DNA from: Arthrobotrys musiformis
Taxonomy: Eukaryota; Ascomycota; Orbiliomycetes; Orbiliales; Orbiliaceae
Reading direction: 5' to 3'
NCBI GenBank assembly: GCA_036971715.1
Contig: JAVHJL010000009.1
Coordinates: forward strand, 1,364,001 to 1,428,000
Length of the DNA: 64,000 nucleotides
Made by a program: the position numbers and the translations under genes. Shown one piece after another: positions 35,601 to 46,347 of this stretch (its first letter is position 1; each line of letters starts with the position of its first letter). The notes beneath the pieces are model-generated. The model was not told where the DNA came from. It was given only the letters and a program-made list of their open reading frames with translations, and searched no databases.

Positions 35601-36049
35601 GACGACGAGGGACGCTTCAGAAAAGAAGGAATTCAAAAGGCGATTGCAGGTACTTACAATATCGGTCACCGATTAATTGCAGATCAGCGGGAATGATACC
35701 ATCGCCATTATCCTCAACGGTCACAGAATTCTTAATGACATTAACATAAAGTGTGACGGTGGTGGCATTGGCATCAAGGCCTAATACATCCCATGCATCC
35801 AAGTTAGCTTCAGCACACCACTAGCCTCGTGCCCGATGCAAGGCACAAACGCCACGAAAGAGACCCAGAACGCAAAACAATGAAAACCGAAATTAAAAAG
35901 TCAGAGAAGGGAGAAAAAAAGAAAGAAAGAAACGCACTATTCATAACAAGGCCCTGGGTAACAGAAGCCAAAGTGGTAAGCGACACCGTACTTCGAATCT
36001 GAGCGATCACATTATCCGACAGGCGCCGAATGCGCGGATACTGATCCAT
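32678..36049 (-). CDS. MLH3: DNA mismatch repair protein MLH3 (MutL homologue)
   Basis: MLH3 pairs with MLH1 to form the MutL-gamma endonuclease used in meiotic crossover resolution and some mismatch repair. Six exons (36049-35938, 35780-35658, 35564-34989, 34912-33633, 33569-32954 and 32889-32678) join in phase to 972 residues. The N-terminal GHKL ATPase shows NSLDANATTV, VEDNGDGI, GDRYSTSK and GTKVKVDRLFGNFPVR. Motif III reads FGSQGEFLASL where MutL proteins usually have GFRGEAL. A long poorly conserved linker leads to the C-terminal endonuclease domain with DQHAADERVKVE (Asp766; DQHA-X2-E-X4-E), SRACRS and CAHGRP. Metal-site motifs are therefore present, as in MLH3 and PMS1. The FNDPLTMSEC and FPFQCAHGRPSMVPV text favours MLH3 over PMS1. 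Confidence 0.93.
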
Positions 36050-36881
36050 GGTTACTGATAATTACTAGACCCCCAGGGGGGCACCTTCAAATCCAAGAAG
36101 GTTTCAAGCTTTCGGTACGAAGAGAGTTCCACGCTTATATAATGCAAGAAAAAAACGAGAAGTGACAATTTAAACCCGGGGTAAAAAAACGATATCGTCT
36201 GGGTGTTTTCGGAGGATCATGTAATCATGATGATTGATGGGGAGAGAAAGGAAAGAGAGGAAAGATCCAGAAACACGTCATAGATACCTTCTTTCTTTTT
36301 CTTTAACGGAAGAATTTACCTGTAGAGCTAAGACTGAGGATGAGCAATACCATACATGAGCGCCGTGCGCACAAGGGTTGTCACGGTTTCCTTCAAAAGT
36401 TGAGCTGCGCGTTTGGCTTTGTAACCGGTTCGGAAATAACTTCTCGGCAACCAGGGTCCAAAAGGGACCTAGACTTAGGGTTTTTCTGGGGGCAAATGAT
36501 ATTCCAACGCTGACAACGCTGTTTGTGAAGCTTAGATAGTAGGATGGGAATGGAAGTTATATCAGCTAGAATCGAACTTTTTATCCATTTTTAAAACTGC
36601 CTATAGAGTATTAAGCTATATCTCCATTCCGATTTTTTTCTAGACCATTTGTTAAGCGATCTTCTTCTAAGTTCTTCCAGAATAAGAACAGCAACAGGTT
36701 TAAGTAAAAGTAAAAGGAGTAGAAAAAAAGTTAAGTTAGGGAGCAGGGCAGGGGAAAAAAGGAAAAAAGAAAATTAATGCAGAATCAGTTAAACCACCAA
36801 AGAAAGAAAAATAAAGAAAATTGGCCATTAAATATTTAAGCTGAGAAAACCACTCCCATTCGTCATGGACGCACCCCGGTT
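36050..36881. other. Intergenic between MLH3 and trehalose phosphorylase
   Basis: Contains the MLH3 promoter and the 3' flank of the trehalose gene. Purine-rich tracts lie at about 36240-36300 and 36720-36820. No gene was seen. Confidence 0.6.
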
Positions 36882-39272
36882 TTAAACGATAACTGAAAGT
36901 CCACCTCTTGGCAATCTGGGCTCATCGTCTCTGTAAGGCTCTCCAGCATCCTCTCTCAACATATCATTGATCCATCTACCATTCGGCTTGATGATCTCAC
37001 CGCCCTTACCCATCTTGGCAGCCATATACATGAAAGCCAAGCTGTTACCGACGGTACCAACTTCATCGGAGACGTTGTTCTTAGCGAAGTTGGACATGCG
37101 CTCGTACAAGTCCTTGTCACGCCAGAGATCGAAGAGGTGGCGGGCGACGGCATCGGAATCGCCTGGCTCGACGAGGAAGCCGGATTTTTCGTGCTGGACT
37201 TGAAGTGGGATACCACCGGCACGGCTGGCAATGATTGGGATACCCTTGTGGAGGGCTTCCGAAACCTTGACCTCGAAACCCTCACGGGTGGAAAGCTGGA
37301 GGGCAACCTTGGCGCAGGAGAGGAGGGCATTGAGAACTATGAATCTATCAGTATATGGAGATAATTTCAAACGCAGGTAGACGGGGTGAACATACGCTGA
37401 TCGGATGGTGGGATACGCATGACAATGATGTCAGTAACGTACGGCTGGTTCTCTGGCTGTTCAAGGATGTTCAGAACTTGATCGTAGATGATCGAAGCAT
37501 CTGGGTCATCAATAGCACCGTGACCACAACTATATATCGCATTAGTAGGGAACACTAAAACGCCATATCGAGACAGAACGTAATATACTCACATCAACAA
37601 CTGTGGAATCTTGCTAATAGGAAGGATATTATCCAACTTCTTGCGAAGCTTCACATAGGACTCAATCACGGTGGGGATACCCTTCGATGGATCGAAACGG
37701 GCAACTTGAACGATATAGTTACGGGCCGGGTACTGCAACTTGTACATCCTGTTCTCACTGCAGAGGGTTCGGAAGTTGTGGAAGTAGTATCGGAGATCCC
37801 AGTCACGGAGAGGCTTGCTCAAACCATCGAGGAAATCAGTGGCGGCACCCATCAAACCAACTCTTTCGGCGGGGACGTTTCCTGGAACGAACTTGTTGAC
37901 AGGGTGTGAAAGGAAAACATCGGCATGCTGGATACGGTCCCAAAGGTAGTTCCAAACATCGTTCTGGGCAGTGTTTGGTTTCAAGACGAGATCGCCACGG
38001 ATTTCGATGTGAGAACGGTAGATGACTGGAACATCCGGGCGGACCTTCTTAATGAGTGGAATAAGACCAGGCATCTGTGGGTCATCGATGATGATGACAT
38101 CAGCACCACCCTTGCTTAGTGGGCCACCTTCCTTGAGCCAGTAACGCTCAGCGTTATAGGTGATCCATTGATCCATTTGAGCCTGGTGGTCCTTGGTGAA
38201 GCCAACCGATGGGTCGTTGACACCTTGGAGAATGTTGTGGTTGTTCTTGGTAATTCTGAAGACAGCCGGGTTTGGCTTTGGAACATACCATCTAACGTCG
38301 ATACCGAGGAGCTTGTAGAATCTCATCATGGCGTGTCTCATGAGAGCGACACCACCACCCTGTGGTGTAGAGTTGAAGAAGGCAATCTTCATCTTCTTAG
38401 CCTTGATCTCATCAGCATACTTGAGAACACATCGCCAAGTAGTATCAGCCACGGTGCCCTCAAGTTGTTTCAGGTTAACAAGGTGAATCTTTCCATCTCC
38501 GTCAACCTCGACCTGATTGCGGAAACCGATGGTAAGGCGTGGGTTATGGTTAGGGCCGAAGTACATCAAGGCCTTACGAACGGCAGAATCAGCCTGTTCG
38601 TCAACGCTTCGGACTTCGATACCATCCTTTGGTGGAGAGTATGTGGAGTTGGCAGAAGCGTGGTCTGGATCAAGGGTAATGTGGACGTGGAAAACAATTG
38701 GAACAATGTCCAATTCCTTCCAGATGATATTGGAGATAGTTGGGCAGTGGTATTCGGCACCCTCGGTGATACCGGCACCGACGAACTTGACGGTATGCTC
38801 GCGGGCGAAAGTAGTAAGTTGCTGGACAACGTACTTGAGAACCATGTTGGAGATATCCTCCGGGCTAGTCTCAGGGCTAACATCGTACGTTTCAACCGAG
38901 AAATCGGTGGTATAGGTTCCATCGTGGATGGAGAGACCGATCTCGAGCAGGTTATCGAGGACTAGAGCGGCAATACCAGCGTACATTGGCTACCCAGCCA
39001 GTTAATATCCGATGTGTCTATACTTTACAATACAAGTATCCAAAAGGTATATAGGCTATGCTTACAGTCAGGGCAGTTCCGACCCATCGTTCCTTATCTT
39101 CCATAATACTGGTACGTCGTCTATAACCGGCACCATCGGGGGCACGGGACTGGAAGTCATAGTGATCATCCTGGGAGGCCCGACGAACTGGATGGCTGCT
39201 TCCGCTGTTCCTTCGGTGAGGAGTGAGAACAGTTGCTGCCGCAGCGGCGGCCTCTTCGGCTGGAGCAGACAT
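36882..39272 (-). CDS. ccg-9: Retaining trehalose phosphorylase/synthase, CCG-9 family (GT4)
   Basis: This GT4 family reversibly interconverts trehalose and glucose plus glucose-1-phosphate in the cytosol. The Neurospora orthologue is clock-controlled gene 9. Four exons (39272-39066, 38989-37593, 37529-37396 and 37336-36882) join in phase to 730 residues. The N-terminal ~60 residues are Ala/Arg/Ser-rich and probably regulatory. Signature text includes STPQGGGVALMRHAMMRFYKL, IDDPQMPGLIPLIKK, PVIYRSHIEIRGDL, the P-loop-like VARFDPSKGIPTVIESY, CGHGAIDDPD, and the GT4 E-X7-E motif in REGFEVKVSEAL (Glu598 and Glu606), followed by SRAGGIPLQV. The large exon carries a 265-codon open frame on the opposite strand, which is a shadow. 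A 10-bp inverted repeat lies about 210-280 bp upstream of the start. Identification is strong. Confidence 0.94.
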
Positions 39273-42200
39273 TATTGAGATTTAAAGTCCAATCTAGCTG
39301 ATCTATGAAGCAATTATAGTGGTTAGAAAAAGGCTTAGGTAATTTGAGAAAGAAGAACAGCACAGTGTAGCTGCTGCACAGATGCTATGAAGAGCAAAGC
39401 TGGAAGGGAGAAAAAAAGATACACAGCTCGAGAAACCCGTCGATATTTATATACTGACATAACAGCTCCTTACAGCAGCTAGCAGCTACCTCCTTACCTC
39501 CCAGCTAGCAGGTAGTACCTAGTACTATAGTTAGGAGGAGGCCGGAGGTAGCTAACTGGCGTCAACTGCGTTGTGTGGCATAAATTGGGGGTTCCTGTTC
39601 GGTAAGACAAACGGCGGTCCCAATTGGGATTAAACGGGCAGCTACGGCTGCGGGGCCACCAGCTGCAGGCCCGCATAGGCAACCCATAGCTAGTCGCCAG
39701 TGGGGGCAGCCAGGCCGGCTCCTGACAATGATCTGATGCAGGGAACACGAACAACGAAAAGTGAGCTGAGGGGCAAGCTCATAGCAGTGCCACTGCGGAT
39801 CGTAACGTAACCCCATGACGATATTTTCAACGTGTTTATTCCCACTCGGATCAATGCCGACTCAGAGGCTAGCTTGAAAAAGGAGCAGATGCAGAGAAAT
39901 GGAGTGCACGTGTAGTGTAATGGAGTGCAATGTAATGTAACAGAGAGGATGGAGATACCTTTTTCTTCAATGAGGCGTGTCAATTGGTAATGAAGTGGGC
40001 TAATTGATGACAATTAACTGCTTTGGGGAGGGGATGATGATCAGAGGAGAAGAAGGAAAGGGGCTTCACGACGGCGGGGGCCGTCTTTATAGACCCGACA
40101 GTCCGTGTGAACAGGCCAGACCGTGGCCAGGCATGCATATGGCTCGACAGAGAAACAGACGTACGTTGGGAAGATCAAGGGAGGGGAATCGAGGGGTCTG
40201 CTCAAAGCAATGACATGACAGTTCATACCTGCTCTGCAGCTTGCTTGCATACACATTACATATGCTACATGCAATTCAAATAGTATACGCATACAGCGGG
40301 GTCGGGGAACTGCTCGAGCACTTTATAACTATAGCCAGAGGGGCTATTAACAGGCCAGCCTCAGTATAGCACCCTCATATCTGGGAGGCCCGGGCGAAGG
40401 CCGATGCGGGCCAGCGAACAGGCAACGTAAATCAAATCGACTATAATCTGCTCTGCACCCTGTTTTTGCCCGCTGCCATGACGTTGATCATGCTATTAAG
40501 GACGGCAAACAGGTATTCAGTACAGTTGGCACAGCCATGGAACGGCCGCTGCGGATGATATCGATTGCTCTGCTTCGACGCGATTTAATCGAACTCGAGC
40601 TAACTGCCAGAGCTAGCTGGTTCGGGGAAAGATCGTGGACGACGCCACGCATTTTAAAAGCAAGAAATCCTCGTCAATTGGTTCATAGCGGGGTAAATAA
40701 ATTGGGGAAAGAAAAACACCAAGTTGCATTCAATGCATTCTAGCGTAGGGGGAATACAAAAAATGTGAGAGACTAATGCCGTTGAGGTTGGGCTACCAGA
40801 AAATAATTTGATGCCACTGCATGCGGGTCACGACGTTGGGGACCGGCCTGAACCTGAACCCGAGCATGTAAAACTGGGGATCTCGGATAGACCTAGCTGC
40901 TGTCATACCTTGTCACGGATGATGGCTTCCCCCAGTTCCGGTCTGGAGCTTCCCTTCTCGCTAGTTTATAAGTGCCGGATACCTTAAGCGACTACCGTTG
41001 ATGGTTCGTGAGAATTCAAGTGCGGACTCGAGTTTGAGTACGGAGAAGTGACTGAAGTTGAGGTACTTTCTGTTCGAATTCTCTGAGACAGAAACTCTCT
41101 CGTCGGTTGGTAAGATATCACGCTGCATTTATAGAATCCAATTGCCAATCGACATCCCGTTTTCTCCTATCAAAAACGTTGCCGTCGACGAGCTTACCAA
41201 ATGGAAAACGGAAAAAGATAAAAAAAAAGCTTGGGCCTTCTCACGGCATTGCTGAGGTTTCCTTCGGTTCGGTCATATCTCCCCATGTCTGTAAGTACCG
41301 ACCGCACCGCACCGCATCGACCCACATCGAAGCTTTAGCTTTAGCTCCCCACGTCCAGCCAGTAACGTAAGTGCCCCACCAAAAGCAATGCTCTGTGGGC
41401 TAACGATGGACAAACCATGCAGGCTGTCGGCGGATCCCAGTCCCTGAGATGCATGGCAAAGCTGCAAAAAGCTGCAGCTTGAGAGCATGCTGCAGCGCTG
41501 CATGGGCAAAGACGCTGTCCCATAGCTACAGGCTCTCCACTTTTGGACAGTCGTTCATGAAGCCCGTCTAAGGGTTCGCCTCGCGATGCTCCAAACGGAG
41601 GCAATGTACGGCGAATTCAAAGCGTTCACCCCACGGGAGGAAGCCTGACTTTTGCCTAACTTGGCTGAGATGGAGCAGCATTGGCAACTGCTTTTCTTTT
41701 CTTGCTACGACATTACGGAGTATTCCTTGAGGGATACCTGCAAGATATATGAGGCCGACTAAGGATTACCATTTCTCATGGTATAACGGAAATTGATCAT
41801 CGTCCGAGGACCCCTCTCCTCGGCCTTCGGGCTCTAGAATTGCCTTCCCCGCAGAGCTCAGCTAGTCGCCTCCTTCGGTCGGTGCATTAGATTCCTCTTA
41901 GATCCCGATTTTGCAAGGTACTTGAGAGAACATATACCCGGCCCGTGTCTACATCGGCTTCTCACGTAAGTTTCTCTTGATACTTTTCAAGTTTGAACCA
42001 GTCCGCGAACTTATGTCTTGTGCAGCGTTGGTGAAGCGGTTCGACTCCAATGCTCTTGCGCCCTGCATTGCATGCATGATGCTGCAACCCAGGAACTGGC
42101 ACACACACCCCAAACAACTAAAAAGAACCCTTGGATATAATATAACTGTTACCATACCATAGAAAAGTGCTCACATTACCAGTGTTTAAGCTTCTTTTCA

Positions 42201-43708
42201 ATCCTCAGGCCTGTAGATGTATGCATATGCATATTTCTTACTCACAGGACGCAACCTGCTGCAAGATTTTCCTGTCTGCAGTTGGCGAGTCGTCTCAACA
42301 ATCTCATAGATTTAGGACACTGCTTCTCGGACAGCGGCCGATGTACTCTTGAGAAAGAGGAGGGGTGATCTCATCTCTGGAGTCGTGGATGGGAGGGGTT
42401 GGAGGGGTATGCATATGAGGGGTAGCAGATATCTGGAGATTCTAGATGTATCTCTGCAAAGCCACGTCGCGCAGGATATCCATTTCTCAGCATCGCAATA
42501 TGATTCGGGGTCCTACCACGAGCGATTAAAAGAGGAGAAGAATGTAAAGCGCGGTCCATCGCCTGGGGAATCCCCAAGAGAGGTACCCCAGATGACTTTG
42601 CCTTAACGATTGGACGGGATGATTTCGAGCCTCTTTGGCCAGTCTAGGATGGAGGGTTAACATTTGAGATACCTTTCCTGACTTTTATAGCTTCCATAGG
42701 ATAGGAGCCACGCCTGATAACGGCAGAAGAGGCTGGCCGCCCACGGACGGGAAGGAAGCTTGCATAAGGAGGCCCGTAGGACAAGCTTATGCTGCCAACC
42801 GCGACTTTGCAAATTTGGTCGTCTGATATCATATCAAGCGTGGAGTGCCTGTAACATTAGGTCCTGTGACTCGTACTGGGAGCCATTTTGATTAGAAGGT
42901 GAATTTGAATATTGCCGCCAGTTGTCGATACGATCGTACGTATGCACTCACCAGTGTATTGTAATATAATATGATCTGGAAGAATCTAAATGGAAGATGG
43001 AAGGAAGGCCTTAAACCTGAAACAAGTGCAAGCACGGTCCTTGAGAGCCCTTTCCCTTCCCGTTTTATATTAACATGTGCAAGGGCCTGCTTGGCCTGGC
43101 CTCCGCATCGTCGAAACAAACCCACCCGCCCGTGACCGAATAGCCAAATTAGGACTCCTGCACCAATTGTCCCTTCGTATTTCCCCAATCGATCGATAGA
43201 TAATATCTCTCTTGTTTCCTCGTTGTTTCTCCTTGTTCGATACCTTTTCTGTTTCCTTTGGCCGGCGACTGCGACTGCTTTGTTTAATGTTCTTCGTCAT
43301 GTAATTGGGCGTTGATCGCATTGGCGCCCCAAATTTTAGGGAATTGGCAAAACCAAAACCTCAAAACAACAACAACCATCTCTCTCTCCACTCAAGTGCC
43401 TACATCATAGTTGCCTCGATCCAGCGCCTCCCTTCGTCATCGCAAATATAAACCACCAACCAAAATCGGCTGCACCGGAACTTGTACTCATCGACTTCGA
43501 CCAACTAGCCTCTGCATCTGTTCGACCAACAAGGATCGTCTTTCGTATCGACATCCTTCCCGAGACTTCCATCTAGGCCTCCTTACCCAACTATCGCTCT
43601 CGAAGCTCGCGTGTCTCCCTTTCGACAGAGCAGACGCAGGATCCTTCCGAATCGATTTTACGTAATCCCAGACGACAGAACATACAGAGAGAAAGACTAG
43701 GAGCCTAA
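39273..43708. other. Long intergenic region, divergent promoters
   Basis: 4.4 kb, the largest gene-free tract here, between the divergent trehalose gene and the Ser-rich gene. No frame with domain or splice support was found. It may hold long 5' leaders or unannotated non-coding RNA. The last ~400 bp before 43709 is pyrimidine-rich and looks like a 5' UTR. Confidence 0.5.
39484..39553. repeat. 10-bp perfect inverted repeat upstream of the trehalose gene
   Basis: AGCTACCTCC (39484-39493) and GGAGGTAGCT (39544-39553) are exact inverted copies 50 bp apart. The spacer is rich in CTAG/GTAC-type words and partial copies. It lies about 210-280 bp before the trehalose phosphorylase ATG. Confidence 0.7.
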
Positions 43709-44868
43709 ATGGCAACCGGAATCGTCCCGAATTCTGGTGGTCAGGGCGGAAATGGAGGAGGTACGTCTTGTTATCTGATCTCTGCGATATGACGATGCGA
43801 TGGCTCGCTTCTCCTGTCACAATTTGCAGTCGCCCGGTTGGGAACTACCTGCTGACATAATCCACCACTCCAATAGACCGACATCCTCGTCGCAAACCAT
43901 TCAGCACTTTGATGAAACGGCTCGCTGCCTTCAAGCCGTCGTCTCATAATAGGAATGGAAATGGCGGACAAAGATCGGTCTCGAACGGCATCTTGACAAA
44001 CGAGTCCACATCTACGTCAGGGACTCACTCATCCTCAGGCACCCAAGTGGTTTTCTCGGACCCACCGCATAGTATCGCATCAGGTTCGCACACTAGGGCT
44101 GCTTCGATGGCTGGTTCTTCCCACGCTTATACGTATACATCATCAACCGCCCACTCGTCGCCGTCGCAATCTGTCCAATCACTCGCAACCCTTACCACTG
44201 TCCAGTCTACAGCCCCCCCATCCACCTACCTCGCCAACGGCATGACAACTTCCTACAATCCTCATCTATCTACTCACAATCCAAATGCTCCTCCCCAGCA
44301 TTTTACTCACCAATTTACGATCTCCCCTGCCCCAGGGCTAAGCCACACACCTTCCAACCCCAACCCTCCACAGGGTATCCCTACAACCCTGCCACATCCA
44401 ACAACTTATAACTCTATGACACAAGGAAACATGCTCTCGGACGATGCTAGTATCCTAACTCTGGCATCTTCGTCTCGAAAGCGTGAGCGCCGCCGCAGTC
44501 TCGATACCGATGCATCAATCCGGGCCCTACCACCAAGCAGTCTTTGGGGTGGCAGCAAGGAGTCCCTTCCACTAAGCGTGTTGAGCGGTGGTGACCGAGC
44601 TACCATGGGCGATCGTGCGAGTTTGTTTGCTGAGCGCCACAAAGACCGAGATAGTATTGTCATGACAGGCGCCGCTAGCCCGTTGGTCACGCCATCCCAT
44701 CCGACATTCTTTGCTGCGGGGAGTAGCACCGAAAACAGACCCGAAGACGAGGATGCAAATGATGGTCGCTCAATTGCGAAGTACAGCACTAAGCGTGGAA
44801 GCACAGGAACTAGTTTGTTGAGCGTACCGCTGCACGGGCCAGATACTGAGCCGGACACCGTTAAATAG
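43709..44868 (+). CDS. Conserved fungal Ser/Pro-rich protein of unknown function
   Basis: Two exons (43709-43760 and 43877-44868) join in phase to 347 residues. The opening MATGIVPNSGGQGGNGGG and the following RKPFSTLMKRLAAFKPSS are a block I recognise from conserved hypothetical proteins of filamentous ascomycetes. The words LSDDASILTLASSSRKRERR and SLDTDASIRALPPSSLWGG, then SKESLPLSVLSGG, recur in that family too. Most of the protein is Ser/Thr/Pro/His-rich and disordered, with no transmembrane segment or catalytic motif. A regulatory or scaffold role would be a guess. The same frame stays open for about 93 codons after the TAG stop at 44866-44868, again Ser/Arg/Pro-rich. The C terminus is therefore the least certain part of the model. 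Confidence 0.82.
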
Positions 44869-46347
44869 TCTGAACGGGTTATTCCACGCGAGGATCTAGG
44901 ATCTGCCAGGCGACACAGCTATGGTGCTAGGCACCAGAGCCGACCGCCTTCCAGGATGTCCGGCGCTGCGTTCTCTTCGTCGTCCTTGGAGTTGAGGATA
45001 CCGAGACCGCTTAGCGGATATTCTGCATCATCTGGATCCTCCAGTCGAGATTGTCTGAGTAGAGCTCCTGGGCCGTTGACACTATCATACCTGCCTCCGA
45101 TCCGACGGCTTAGTCGGTTGTCTCTCGCTTCACCGGAGATTTGGTATTGAGGTTTTCGTAACCTATTTCCTTCTTTCCCTTCCCCATTTGCTCTCCCGCC
45201 TGAGAAACACATTCTAGGTCGCACCGTCCACTTTTTCTTTCTTTGTTAGATATTCCTAGATCTGGAAAAATACTTGTAATCAATCGTCTTCTGCACTGCC
45301 GGGTCCAACTGCTTTTTGTCATCTCTTACGACTGCTTTTTTTCCGCTTTTCTATCTGGAGTTCGCTTCTTTTTTTGTGTGTCTGGCCTCGTATGATACTA
45401 AGCACTTATACCCAAGTTAAAAGCTCGCAAAAAGAACAAAAAAGATGGGAAATGGAAGGAACTTCGAATTATTCGTATCGGGAATGTTTGGCTTGTGTTT
45501 TTTTTTCTTCTTTTTCCTTACGATATCTTGCTTTCGCTGCCTCTGCTTTTTAACTGCCTCCCGCTTGCCTGTCTGTCACCCTCTCAATTGCTTCGCTTTC
45601 TTTCTCAGTAACTTCTATGATAGCCTTCTGCTCTTCCCTTTTTCCCGTTTGTTCTTCGTTTTCCTTTTTTCCTTGCTAGCCAGTTCGTTCTCAACATGCA
45701 TTTTGTTTTCAAAACGCACAGGCGGTGTTCTTTTTTTTGCTCCTTGTTGCTTCCTTTTTTTAAAATTCTATATTTTTTTCTATCAATCGGAGTTTGGTCA
45801 GTTTAGATAACTGGTTGCAAGCAAAAAATCTTTTTGTTACTAGCTATTATTGAGAACAAGTTATATGGTCTCTTCGAAGTCTCGTAGACGTGCTACCCGA
45901 GCGCCCGTGAGTAAAAGTTATATGTTTTTGTAGACATGTATGTACATTCGTGTATCCGTATCGATATATCTCAGCGGCAATATACCACCTATAGCTACAA
46001 AGAATACTACAGTCGAGATCTTGATAATATCACGGGCTAGATATATAGAGCGCTCAGAGCTTTCGTAAATACACTTAGGTAAATTTATAAAATGATTGAT
46101 CTGGTAAGTATTGATCGTATCGCACATCGATCTCATTAATAACTTCAAATTGATGAAAGGTTTTTTTTTGGAAGAGAAACAATCGCGAGGGCTAGTATAC
46201 AGCAGAAAATGACAATTAAGAGGGAGAAGGATGGGAAAAGGCAAGTATACACATGAAAGAAGATGGCTTGAGGTTTTTTTAAAAATGGAGTATTACAAAA
46301 GAAGGGTAATACTCTTTTTGGGGGGTTGGATTTGTAGGAATCTTTTC
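44869..46347. other. Intergenic between convergent genes, with a pyrimidine-rich tract
   Basis: A same-frame open stretch reaches 45150. From about 45220 to 45790 the plus strand is strongly CT/T-rich, producing a Phe-rich shadow frame at 45445-45810 that is not a gene. It is probably the 3' UTR and flank of the Ser-rich gene. Confidence 0.6.

Noticed and set aside
38168..38965. 265-codon open frame on + opposite the trehalose phosphorylase gene
   Set aside because: It is an antisense shadow of a highly conserved coding exon. The minus-strand protein is unmistakable, and no independent signal supports the plus frame.
42010..42060. GGTTCGACTCC looking like a tRNA T-arm
   Set aside because: No matching acceptor, D or anticodon stems could be built around it on either strand.
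45445..45810. 121-codon Phe-rich open frame on +, membrane-protein-like
   Set aside because: It arises from a CT/T-rich tract in the 3' flank of the Ser-rich gene. There is no family signal, and composition explains the hydrophobicity.
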